In this document: in pieces, positions 41,740-52,431 of the stretch
Layout of the letters: each line of letters opens with the position of its first letter
How positions within the stretch are numbered: position 1 is the first letter of the stretch
From: Tribonema minus
Taxonomy: Eukaryota; Sar; Xanthophyceae; Tribonematales; Tribonemataceae
Direction: 5' to 3'
Length of the DNA: 64,000 nucleotides
Assembly (NCBI GenBank): GCA_017506865.1
Contig: JAFCMP010000048.1
Coordinates: 186,001 to 250,000 of the forward strand
The notes under the pieces: generated by a model
Told to the model about the DNA's origin: nothing
What the model saw: the letters and a program-made list of their open reading frames with translations, nothing else
The model's database searches: none
Position numbers and translations under genes: made by a program

Positions 41740-44700
41740 GTGTGCAAGCAGCAGCTGGCAAGTACAACAATCATGCAGAGTTTGCAAGCACCAGCTGGCA
41801 AGAATAATCGTGCAACGAAATAAACTATCGAAGTTGTCGAACTCTCAGAGTTGGGTGTTTGTGATTATGTGAGGTTCTAGTGTACGCAGCTAGCAGGGTA
41901 GTCACCAGTGTTGTAAGATTTAAGAGTAGGTGATTCATGTTCCCAACGCTTCAAGCAGCAGGGCTTGTCAAGTGAATGACAGATATGCACAAGTGCTGGG
42001 CAATGCCGCGCCAACAGACTTTGCGAGCAAGGTGAGCGCATTGCCGGACTCAAGCATATCGAAGTTCCAACCTAGGGTGCTCGTTTGGTGACCTCACCCT
42101 GGATGTCGCATCAGTCTACGCAAGGTAAGGTGCGCTCCGCTTGCCCTGTCACCGCATGCAGCAAAGCTACTTGCTTTCAAGGTCATAAGGAAGACCAGAG
42201 GTCGCTGTCGAGGCCTGAGGGAACTCGATTACCGCCAAGGCAGATTAGATTCTCTTGAGCTCAAGAGCCAATGTATCATTCTTCGAGAGCGTCTCTTTAC
42301 TCCTCCCAAGTGGATGAAAACCTAAAGTTCATGGCTCGCTTGTTGGTGGCAGTCACATAGCAAAACATGCAGCTGCAGTGTGTCAGAGAGGGTTGGGGTT
42401 AGGGTTAGGGTTAGCCTAACCCTGACCCTAACCCTTTGTTTATCGAAAGGTGACTAAGGCAGCTCAAGGAGACGCTCGTGCTGCAACCTGGTTACAGCAG
42501 CCGGCGCATGTCCATTGCATACATTTAATGCAGCTGGCATACAAGCGATATGCGCCGTTGCTGTGCAGGGGGCAATGATGGTCTTGTGTCATAATGCTGG
42601 CTTGTTCATTGTGCACTATGATCCTCGGTTGCAATCCCATCATGAAGTAACAAAAACTCTGACAGAGGCTGCATACCAGTCTCACGAGCCACGTGAGTGC
42701 GGATCATGTGCGTCAGAGTCTGCCGTACCCTGGTAGTGCGGACACTGGGTGGGGTAGCTACAGCTCAGCATCCCTCCCCCCCTAACGTATGCCTTGTCAG
42801 GCTCCCTCAGGACCTGCACAACCGACTGCCCAGAGTGTCAGCCATGTGCTTGCTGGCGAAGGCAGATCTGCTCTTGATTTGAGTTTCCCATCATTCTGAC
42901 CACATGGTTTGCTCCTTGTTGGATCACAGAGCTGCTCCTGGCACGTGGCAAACTCCAGGAGCAAAGACCCTGGCATGCACGCCTTTGGCGAAGCTGGAGT
43001 CAAGTCCACTGAGTCATCAATCGCAGCTGCACATGAAGGAAACGTGCTGGGACATACAGGTATGGTGTGTGTTGAGCAGCAGGTGTAGTCGCTAAGCGAA
43101 GTTGAACCCTTCCTCCAAGCTCAGCTTTGTGTGGCAGCATGGCGGCAACGCTTGGCAGGCGCGACGGTTATGTTGTGGGGTGACAGCAATGCGCGATGGC
43201 GATGACTCAGTAGCTTCCTGTGGTAAGAAACAAGTGGTACGGCGGCACTTGCCTGACAGGTGCGTGCTGCGGCGTCGTGGTACAAGGATGCCAGTGCCGG
43301 CGCTTTCTCTTTGGTAGCCCGGAAAAAAGCGCCTTGTACTTTTCCTGCTCCTGCATGCTGAATTGTCTCCCTACCAGCCACAAGAAACCACACATCAGAA
43401 CAACCCAACACGGTACTAGGTTTGCTTCATGGCGAAGGCATGCAATTATTTCCTACAGTCAAGGTCCAGAATGTTGTGTGTATCAAGTTTGCTTGTGTGC
43501 AAAGGTCTGGTGTTGCAATGTATGATGACAAATCTGTTTCAATGGGAATCTAGAAAACACCAGCCAACTTGCGAAGAAGGTGTCAAATGCAATTGCAAAT
43601 TGAAAAGCATAAGCATCAGCTGTGAGTTGCAAGGTCAGCCGGCGCCGTCGTTTGGATGTTGCATTGCTACTCCGCTCACAACCCCGCCGCTGCACGCCAC
43701 ACTAACCCCTGGCCATACACCCTGCTAGTCCCGCTGCTGCATCGCTGGCGCGCGCTGCCAAGTATGTCATTACTGTTACGCACAAGGAAGGTAGTACTAC
43801 ATTCTCAATCCATGTCACTTCTCTTTGTTCTCTATGAGCAGGCACCAGCCCATCACGCAACGTCCCCAGGCCAGAACAACCTTCTGGCACGCCTGGTGGC
43901 GTAGCAGCCATCGCTTTTGCAGTCAGTACTAACAACATTCAAGGGTACCGCTGCATTTGTTGGCATACGACCGGCCCGGTCAGGCCCTGCATGCACTCAG
44001 CTGACCAGCTTGCACCGCCATGAGGCTACAGATTCTCAGCTTGCCACAGCTGGACGTGCAGCTGATCTGTCCGTTCTCTGTCGCCGGCCAGGTTTTGTCA
44101 CAAAGCCTTCCCAGGCCAGCGTTTTTGCTCCTGGTGGCAGACCGGCAACTGTAACAGCTCAGCTGCCGCGCACTGATCAGCACATGGCATGCCCCAGCAG
44201 CTTCCGTGTGGCCGACTTCTATGCGGTGAGGCACCATGGCATTGCGTAATTGCATGTCCGCACAGGCAACTGTTGACACAGCATGTTCACTACCACCACA
44301 GGGTCTGCTAGAGACCGTTGCCACTACATGTTCAATACCATCGTTTGTGCAATAGTGACTGTCTTGAATATGGCCTGCACAGTCAGGGTCACCGCAAGAG
44401 AGCATCATTTCGAGTGCCACAAATGACCACGGTCCTGACCAGCACTTACACCATCGTGCCCCAAGTAGGTGGACTGGTGCATTCCTCTTCAATACACTCC
44501 ATCACTCACATTGCAGGTGTTACTGGCTACTTCAGCTGTTGGAGTTGGTGACAATATTGCGGCAACCAGTTAGTTTTGTGTACTTCAAGTACAAATGTTC
44601 TAGAGGGGCTGCTTTGGTGTATGTACCTGAGCCATGCACGAACAAGTCACTCTGACTGCATGAACACATGAAGTTGTAAGTCTTGACCCGGAGTTATCAT

Positions 44701-46540
44701 CAGCGTTGTCGAGTAACAGAATGCAAGTGTTACAGCTGAGCCATATACGCATTTGAAGTGTGATCAATGCCTTCTCATTGTGGTACTGATGGTGCCGTAA
44801 CGGTTGTTCAAGAGCAAGAGCAGCTTCTAAGCAGGCAAAGCATGCAGCGCGACGCAGTGCCGGTGCATGATCAAGCCAACACTGAATGCTGACATTGTCA
44901 AGTGTCCGCTCCTTCAGTGGAAGTACATGCTATATGCCGATGTTGTGTAGAAGTGATTGGACGATGCACCTAAGATTGTCGCGTGGTACATGCAGTTGCT
45001 GGTAGCAACATTGGGCTTCAATCACCTGGGCTTTTTGCGCCTTGCGTGAGAAATAATAAAAGGTACACGTAGCACAAACACCTGTCAACTGACTTGTATT
45101 ACGCCACAGTGTTTACCTTACCTGATGCTCTGCAGCTGCCGCCATGTCAGAGCTTACGTCCTGCCTGCACCTTACTGCATTGGCTGGGCTTTGCAGGGAT
45201 GAGGCCTGCGCTCTGCGCGCTACGTCCGTGCCAGTTGGCCGTCGGCTCAAAATAGGCATCATGCATCTCTGGGTGCGTCCAGTGCACAGTTATACTGGTT
45301 CACTGCAAGCAGTACAGGCACAAGCGCCTGAAGGGTTGTATTCTTGGTCAGGCAGCAGCGATCAGCGGCAGGAGCATCTTTATGACAAGCTGAACATGCC
45401 AATCATAGTAGTGCTTTCATCACCAGCGGCACACACAAAGGGTGGGGTGGCAGTGCACTTAGCTTTATGCTGTGTGCGCTGCAAGCTAGCGACCATGGAC
45501 ACCACCTTGACACACTGTATGTAGCACACACAGTCAATCTTCCCGCAAGCGGAATGCTTGTCTTCAGTGGGCTTTGCCGCACTGCTAGTGTGTTGCACAG
45601 GCTTTGCACAACGGCATGCTGGTGATGGGGAAATGACAGCACGCGTACACATCTGCCTGTCTGTGCACCATCTTGTATTCGCTTGCTGTATAAGCTGGTG
45701 TAGGAGATAATCCTAGGGCATGATGCCATTGTAGTCACCCAATGATGCCTGCTCATTTGTTCTGACTCAAGGTCTGCTGTGAGTGACGCGCTTGCTCGCT
45801 GCATATGCCCCTGCACCACTTGCACTATTGGTGTCCGCAACCGCCGCCACAGACCATGATAATTGGTGCCGGTGTGGTATTGAAAAGGAGTTTGCCAACA
45901 CAAAACCATACTCCGCGTTCTCAGCTCAGGTGCTGAGTGCATCAGCACATCAGGCAGCAGATTCGCAGCATACCCTTCAGTATGCGGTGTTCATGAAGAC
46001 ATTGAGCACTGCTTCCATGACAATGCATTGAATGTGGTCATACCTTGATGTCCGGAGCTTGGGGCGTTTTCCTGGCGGCGTATGGTAGGACCTTCAGTCA
46101 TCGCGATCTCCACACTGTGCAAATGTTTGGGAGGTACAAGGTTGATACACACAGCAGCATTGTGGCGGTAAGCAAACTGTAGTTGTGCGTCAAGTGGCAG
46201 TAGTACAGCATTGCGCCAATGTTTGTGCAAAGCTTATGTGCGCTGGGTGAGTCTCAGCGACAAGTAGCTATGAGTAGCTGTTGTGTAAGTCTTGCACTTG
46301 TGTCATGTTATGACTAGCATGTGTGTGTATGTAGTGAAGTCATGATTGCTTACCTGTTGTCGGACGCTGCAGAGCCCTACCTAGGAGGGGTGACTGTGGT
46401 GCCACAAGGTTGCAACACGTGTCCTGCGTCAGCTGTTTCTTCAGCTTTGGGACAGTCTACGGTGGCATGCTCGGAGACAGTTTTTGACTGGCAGTTACAG
46501 AAGCTTTTGGCTGGCAGTTATGCTTTTTATGTTTAAGTCA
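41740..46540. other. Unresolved region with possible plus-strand exons
   Basis: Several open segments bounded by acceptor- and donor-like sites suggest continuation of the 41.2 kb gene. Examples: 42569-42692 (GAMMVLCHNAGLFIVHYDPR), about 43712-43792 (SLARAAKYVITVTHKE) and 45144-45521. I could not chain them by phase or recognise a domain. An inverted telomere array lies at 42396-42435. Confidence 0.3.
42396..42435. repeat. Interstitial telomere repeat with head-to-head inversion
   Basis: Three forward TTAGGG-type units flip at GGGTTAGCCTAACCC into CCCTAA units. Same architecture as at 13404-13445. Confidence 0.9.
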
Positions 46541-46609
46541 CCTGCAGAGTCACCGATAGCCTGATCGAGCACACAAATTGCATGAGGGTACTGTGAGGTG
46601 CTTGTGGAT

Positions 46610-46685
46610 TGCAAAACCGATATGTAACCGGTATTTCTCAGGTATTACTCAGGAACCGATTCGATCGAACTGCAACTGGCAAAAC
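46610..46685. repeat. Dispersed repeat, copy 2
   Basis: Matches 39715-39780 (GCAAAACCGATATG, AACCGGTAT, CAACTGGCAAAA) with a short internal insertion. Confidence 0.7.
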
Positions 46686-46962
46686 CGCCTCCACGAGCTG
46701 TGGAGCTGGTGGTGAGGCCCATATCATCAACACCCAGCTCCCCTGTGTCACCCACTGTCTGCATCAAATCTGGCTGTGAGTAGTGTCTTCTTCCAGCATC
46801 GTCAAACTCATGTATGTACCAGCATTTTGTTCTGCGGGCCACACCTCCTCACATACAGGGCACTGCATTCAATTGCATCCATACAAGTTGTCGTAGAATT
46901 GCTGGCGTCCGCCACAACACAGCAGCACTTTCAGTTACTGGGTCAGGTGGAATCACCACATC

Positions 46963-47042
46963 ATGTCCACATGTGGATACGCAAGTATAAGAGCATGTGT
47001 GTATGTCCACATGTGGATACGCAAGTATAAGAGCATGTGTGT
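46963..47042. repeat. Exact 40-bp tandem duplication
   Basis: Two identical units beginning ATGTCCACATGTGGATACGC at 46963 and 47003, directly upstream of the retrotransposon frame. Confidence 0.95.
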
Positions 47043-47128
47043 AGGTTGTGGCATGGAGCATCGGTCTCTGATGTGTGTGGGAGTTGAATGGGTAGCATTG
47101 GGCGACACACACACAGGTTGTAGATGAC

Positions 47129-48178
47129 ATGGTGCATAGTTTGCACTTCAATGAGCGTTGTCATTGCACGTTCTGCTGGTGTGATGGCACATGTATCTTC
47201 CTGACAACACCTATCTCACATGCAGCACAAATGCTGTTGATCTCCCTCCCCTGCAAAGCTATCACCGTTGCGTACCACTGGCTACTGCGCAGTTTCATGT
47301 TGCGGGGTTTGAATGATGACTTCATGGGGGAGGGACTTTCCTTGCAGTATATCTCAAAGTACATACTGTCGACCTTGTCCGCAGCAGGGGCGGGGAAGGC
47401 AGGAGGGCTGGACGGCCTACGCTATGAACACCTCTTGATGGCCGCTGGGCCTGGTGCACCAGTGAAAGCAGCCACCCGCCCCGTGGGCAGTGCCTCGCCA
47501 GGACTAGCTGGTGATTCAGAATCGGATGTGATGGAACCGGCATTCGCCCATCACCTGGCCAAGGTGTTCACGACGCTGCTTGTTGAGCCCGAACTGCTGC
47601 CGGAGCAATCGCAACGGCTTCTCCGCGCCGAGGCCCTCTCAGGCATAGGACAGAAGCGGCGTCCGATCACCTGCTCCAGTGTCTGGCGCAGACTCCTCGG
47701 GTCCACAGCGGCACGGAGTGTCAAGGGCAAAATATCGGGGCTGCTGGCCTCCATGTCGCAGTTTGGCGTAGGATACCGGTCTGGCGTCGAGCATGTGGCA
47801 GCGCGCGCGCGCATGTGGCACGAGCTTTATGGCACCACAATCCAGCTGGACTGTGAGAACGCATTTAACAGTGTGGATCGCGCCGCCATTGTGCGGGGAC
47901 TTATGCTCTTCTGTCCGGAGCTGCTCCTGCACTTTGAGTCCGTATACTGTGGTGACACTGCCCCAGAGATGCGAGTGGAGGTGAACGGTGAAGCTCGCAT
48001 TATCTGCTCCCACCTAGGGTGCCAGCAAGGGGACACTCTAGGGCCGCTGTACTTTGCAGTGGCAGCGGCCTTCCTACTCTACCCTGATGGAGTGAATGCG
48101 ACGCCCGGCAGTATGCCGGCCTACGGCCACAGCACAGCGGAACCGCCAGCCCCCGCACTGCGCTTTCCTGGATGACCT
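47129..48178 (+). CDS. LINE reverse transcriptase, N-terminal part
   Basis: RT homology begins around residue 72 (LQYISKYILSTL). It includes AGKAGGLDGLRYEHL (motif 1), GQKRRPITCSSVWRRLLGS (motif 2 region), LDCENAFNSVDR (motif A, residues 240-251, with the first catalytic Asp) and GCQQGDTLGPLYFA (motif B, 297-310). About ten residues past motif B the frame stops making sense. RT sequence continues from about 48100 in another frame with AFLDDLNVL, the motif C block at 48162-48188, where the usual YADD/FADD is FLDD. That frame runs on to about 48350 (LRVRPDKSLAIAM). Upstream of residue 70 the open frame has no recognisable RT sequence. Confidence 0.85.
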
Positions 48179-48355
48179 CAACGTGCTGCAAGCTGCCTAC
48201 TTCGACGATGCAGCGGCCGCTGGGGTGGCAGAGGTGATCCGTCGGCTTGCGGCAGGGGGCCTACGCGTTCGGCCAGACAAGTCGCTGGCCATCGCCATGC
48301 GCGGCACAGTGTTTGATGAAGCGGCCAGAGCACGCCTGCGCGCCCTTGACATACC

Positions 48356-50857
48356 GTGGACGCCACCATGCCAGAAACCAGTCAGGGCTTTACGTCGGTC
48401 GGGGTACCGGTAGGGCACCCAGCCTATGTGCACGCTGCCATGAGCAAGCATCTTGTTGACGCAGGGACATGGCGATTGTCGTGGCAGCTAGCTGGAATGG
48501 CGCGGCATCACCTACAGGCAGCACAGTTCATTCTGCGCAGGTCACTGACGAAGCGCATGGGCTTCTTAGCTCGGGTCGTTGACACGGCTTTGAGTGAGAC
48601 ATGGCTGCACGCATTTGACGGCTTCTGTGCATGGACGCTTGAACGCATGCTGCACCTGCACGGCTGCGCTACCGCGGCAGTCATGAAGTCACACCTGCTG
48701 GCCGCCTGCACTGCTGGTGACAATGAGGAAGCCAGCAGTGGCAGCGTGCTGGTATTGCCGCGCTTGGGCCCGCCAGAACTCACGGACATCGCAGTGCCAC
48801 TGCGGGCGTCACGGTTGCCGGAGCGACGAGGCGGTCTGGGCATGCCGCTTTTGGGGCTACAGGCACCAGCCGCATACACGGCTCAGGCATGCACAACACT
48901 GCGGCCTGCAATAATTCATGCCACTGTGGCAGCAGGGGCCCTGAGGCTCGGCACTGACGAACACGGCGCAGTCACCTGGTTCGCGCAGCACTCATGCGCA
49001 ATACGCGAGGACCAGGGACTGCCGCCAATCATCGAGGCCGTGCGACGCTCTACGCGAGCGCTGACAGCTGATGGCGGCGAAAAATCACGCACAGCTGTGG
49101 CCGAGCAGCTCCCAGCATCGTTGCTACGGTGGGCAGCAGATACGACTGCCGCAGCGTCGACGCTCCCCACTGCGGTGCAAGCGATCTACGCCGCAACTGC
49201 CGTCACGGAGACGGGGACCACTGAGCCAGCCCCACACACCCACGGCATTGTGCCTGGCGCCGAGGCGGCCGCTGCGGCGGCGACCATACCTGGCCCTCAA
49301 GCCGCTGCCGCGGCTGCCTCTTCCACGCCCGCTAAAACACAAACTAGCGCGGAAGAAAGCTGCTGCAGCGGCGGGCAGGAGGACGACGACGACGACTTTG
49401 ATGCCTATGCTGACGAGATCTGCAGGAAGGTAGTGCCCCGCCGCCGGCGCGGTCACTTCACGCACGGACTACAAGCCGGCCTTTCAAATGTTCTTCGACG
49501 TCAATACGAGGACTGCCTGGTGGAGGACCTAGAGGCTGCCTCGGCTGGTGCCGTGGGCAAGCCGACGCAGGCTACACTTATTGGTGACTCGCGTGACACC
49601 AGCCGCCGCCGCCAACAGGCTAGCGCGCGGGTCCTGGCGCAGCTGCGCAGCCAGCGTGCGTCCGGGGCAATGGCGTGGATGAGCGTGCCACCCGCTGCCA
49701 ATGACCGCCCGGGTGCGGCGCCCATGTCCAGTATGGCAGCAGCCACGATGATTTTGGTTGCGATCTTTATAGACGGGTGGGGCATACAGGGCGAGGTGTG
49801 CCCATGGCGGTGCAGTGACGTGAGCCCCACCTCCACGCATGCGATCAGCTGCCCCAGCCAGCACATACGGGGGCACAACGCGACACACGCTGCCCAAAAG
49901 CGGTGCCTACAGCGCATCTTGAGACAGCACCATGTCTCTATTGTCCGCAATGAGGACGCTAGCGTCTTCAAGGTACCGGGGTATCGGGCGGACACAGTCA
50001 TTGACCCAGGGTGTCTGCACTTTAGCGGTGCATACCGCAACAAGGGAATAGTGCTAGACACAAGTGTGCGCGCGCCCACAGCGAGCTCGTACCTGACAGG
50101 CAAAACAAATGCCTCGAACACGGACGGCTATGCTGCTTGGGTGGGGGAGGACGCGAAGGTCAAGCACCACACCGGCACCTTGACGTCATCTTGGGCTTTT
50201 GTGCCATTCGTGCAGGAGTCGTACGGACGGCTGGGCAAGCAGACAAGCCTTTTTGTTAAGGAGTTGGCAATGCACTCAGCACTGTGCTCAGGGGGGGAGA
50301 AGGCAGATGTGTTACGCAAGGCCGGGTTAGCTAAGCGTCAGATCCACATTGAGCTGAGCATATCGCTGGCGCGGGAGTTGGCGGAGCGCGTCATGGCATA
50401 CACACGTGGAGCGCGAATGCTGGGTTGTGTTGAGGCGCCGGTATCCAAACTCCTAGGGCACAGCGCAGACAAGGCTGCTGCGTTGACGCAAGCTTTTCGA
50501 TTGCATAGGCAACCCGGCCTCCCTTGGGCCTTTATAAATACAAGTCCATACGTACAGCACAATCAAAATGTCAAGGTCATCGGCCCTGCAACTTCAATAT
50601 TGTTGGACATCAGTTGGCGCCAGGAGCAGCTGAGTGTTTTGTACTTTTATTATATTCCACTTGTGGCTGTGGAAATGCCATGTTGTAGGTGTGTCGCCTT
50701 GTTCTCACTCTTGGATGTAGCATGCAAAGCTTGCACGCCACACCCCGCCCCCCACATCACCCCCAACAAAGCACCCGCAAGCGACTGTCCCCCACATACT
50801 AGCAGGGATACCAAACAAAGCTACAAGACTCTCCCCCCACAGACAGACCCGTCTTAG
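48356..50857 (+). CDS. LINE ORF, RT thumb to restriction-like endonuclease
   Basis: Returns to the original frame and runs for 833 codons. The first part (GFTSVGVPVGHPAYVHAAM, RLSWQLAGMARHHLQAAQF) is the RT thumb region. A Thr/Ala-rich hinge with an acidic patch follows at about 49140-49400. The CCHC motif starts at 49799: CPWRC, then H, C and an HN pair downstream, as in R2-type elements. The nuclease core then reads GYRADTVIDP ... GIVLDTSVRAP (about 49980-50070), matching the PD-(D/E) pattern. The C-terminal ~60 residues after WAFINTSP are low-complexity Pro/Thr and probably not functional. The first codon is GTG; the part is a continuation, not an independent gene. Confidence 0.85.
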   Translation: MDATMPETSQGFTSVGVPVGHPAYVHAAMSKHLVDAGTWRLSWQLAGMARHHLQAAQFILRRSLTKRMGFLARVVDTALSETWLHAFDGFCAWTLERMLHLHGCATAAVMKSHLLAACTAGDNEEASSGSVLVLPRLGPPELTDIAVPLRASRLPERRGGLGMPLLGLQAPAAYTAQACTTLRPAIIHATVAAGALRLGTDEHGAVTWFAQHSCAIREDQGLPPIIEAVRRSTRALTADGGEKSRTAVAEQLPASLLRWAADTTAAASTLPTAVQAIYAATAVTETGTTEPAPHTHGIVPGAEAAAAAATIPGPQAAAAAASSTPAKTQTSAEESCCSGGQEDDDDDFDAYADEICRKVVPRRRRGHFTHGLQAGLSNVLRRQYEDCLVEDLEAASAGAVGKPTQATLIGDSRDTSRRRQQASARVLAQLRSQRASGAMAWMSVPPAANDRPGAAPMSSMAAATMILVAIFIDGWGIQGEVCPWRCSDVSPTSTHAISCPSQHIRGHNATHAAQKRCLQRILRQHHVSIVRNEDASVFKVPGYRADTVIDPGCLHFSGAYRNKGIVLDTSVRAPTASSYLTGKTNASNTDGYAAWVGEDAKVKHHTGTLTSSWAFVPFVQESYGRLGKQTSLFVKELAMHSALCSGGEKADVLRKAGLAKRQIHIELSISLARELAERVMAYTRGARMLGCVEAPVSKLLGHSADKAAALTQAFRLHRQPGLPWAFINTSPYVQHNQNVKVIGPATSILLDISWRQEQLSVLYFYYIPLVAVEMPCCRCVALFSLLDVACKACTPHPAPHITPNKAPASDCPPHTSRDTKQSYKTLPPQTDPS

Positions 50858-50981
50858 GGCCACCCAGCTCCACGCAGACTCCATCTCAAAGTTTTCATGC
50901 AGGCCAAGGTCACCATAATGGGCCCTGAACTGGAGATTGTGGCTATCTACGTGAACCCCGATATCATAAAGATAAGTGTTA

Positions 50982-51047
50982 TGTACTTTTTATTAATTCT
51001 CGCTCAGGGCGCGGTGTACTTTTTATTGATTCTCGCTCAGGGCGCGA
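50982..51047 (+). repeat. 33-bp tandem repeats at the LINE 3' end
   Basis: Units start at 50982 and 51015, each TGTACTTTTTATT, then A or G, then ATTCTCGCTCAGGGCGCG. Short tandem repeats instead of poly-A are common at the 3' ends of some LINE families. Confidence 0.8.
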
Positions 51048-51478
51048 AAAAGCCCAGATGATGGTCTAACTTGATGCTGCTGTACGGAATCTGCATGTCG
51101 TGTGACTTCTGAAAGTGTCTCAGCGACAACCACTTTTTGTACCACGAGGTGTAGGTCATGGTACATAGATGCTGCACAATCCTCTGCCGTCAATCAGCGC
51201 GGATAAGTGCTTGCCAACTCCTCCTCGCCATGCGTTGAAAAAGCAACTGTGCACGTTCATTGCACGGCATAGGCAGATAATCACCGCGGCAACGAAGCAA
51301 GCCAACGCAGGTATTGATCACAAAGAAACGCCCACACCTCAAGAGCTTGTCTTTGACGCAACACCTGATACATTACATTGGCAAAGTCTGGTGTATGAAC
51401 CCCGCGTGTGCACTGCTGCTGCTGGCAACAGCCACCAACCAACATTCCACCCTGCACATATTCACCAAACGCACTACA

Positions 51479-51594
51479 CTTGAATCCCCCCCCCCCCCCC
51501 CTGCCCTGCAATGCTCACTTGCGTGACAACCGCGCCAGCTTGAATCCCCCCCCCCCTGGCCCTGCAATGCTCACTTGCGCGACAACCGCGCCAG
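51479..51594. repeat. Tandem duplication of about 59 bp with C runs
   Basis: Two copies, each CTTGAAT, a run of C, CCCTGCAATGCTCACTTGCG and GACAACCGCGCCAG. Confidence 0.85.
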
Positions 51595-52431
51595 CAAACT
51601 CAACTGGTTAATTCAGGCGCACACGCCGCCTGCTTCTGTAATTTCCGTTCTTGCAAAGGTGATGCCGTCGAGAATCGTTTGCAGCCTTCACGGTATCCCC
51701 CCCCCTTTGTACTGTGCGTTTGTCCAGTCGCCCCCTCTTTGTACCTGTTGCAGATGATTTCCGCGTTTTGTACACTTGACTCTGGTGGTGATTGGCCCCT
51801 TCTGCACCTGCGCGCAGAAAACGCCAACGTGGATCAGCCGCAGTGGCATCGAATGTAACATACGTTATTCAAGGTGCTGTTGCTGTGTTGCATGCGCACG
51901 ATATAATGGCCATGCAATGGTCAACCTGCAAAACACGCTCGAGCAACCTGCATATTGTCGTCGGCTGTCTATCAGCGATGGGCACGCCATCCTGCTCCTT
52001 TAAGTTATATATCGGCTGGTGCATGAGAGTGTTGGTAGCTCGCATTTGCAGCAGCTGTCGAGGCACGAGGGTGCAGACATGCTTGCTTCAAAGCTGATAC
52101 ATGCTGGCATCACCATGATTCACAGAAGCACGGGGCGCTGCAACAATCGTGCATGCTTCAGACGCAAAAGTAGTTGTCAGCTCTACGCGCAGCGGCAAGG
52201 TGAAGTTCAAGCGCAAGTATGAGAGGCTGATGCGGCCATAATCACAAATACGCAAGGTCACTTCAATATGCCTCAACCAACTTCCAGTGCAGCCGCTCGC
52301 TCAGTATGCGCGCTGCCGCAGTCCACCAGTCGACGCAGCAGACAACGCCTCAGCAGCAGTGAGGGCAACGAGTGCTGCTTCATACCAGCAGAGGAATACT
52401 CACATTTATTCCCCCAAAAACGGAGCAATGG

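Larger units (their letters stand above)
46541..47128. other. Flank upstream of the retrotransposon ORF
   Basis: Contains the second dispersed-repeat copy (46610-46685) and the 40-bp tandem pair (46963-47042). No coding exon was recognised; the 5' boundary of the retrotransposon is probably here. Confidence 0.4.
47043..51047 (+). mobile_element. Non-LTR retrotransposon (LINE) with restriction-like endonuclease, degraded
   Basis: Reverse transcriptase followed by a CCHC motif and a restriction-like endonuclease, the domain order of R2/NeSL/CRE-type LINEs. No LTRs are seen. The N-terminal DNA-binding region typical of such elements is not visible, so the copy looks 5'-truncated; the 5' edge is arbitrary. 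The 3' end is taken at a pair of 33-bp tandem repeats (50982-51047). The coding region contains two frame changes. Confidence 0.85.
50858..52431. other. Intergenic: LINE 3' end to HNH gene
   Basis: Holds the LINE 3' UTR with its 33-bp repeats, a 59-bp tandem duplication (51479-51594) and the HNH 3' flank. No host gene seen. Confidence 0.5.
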
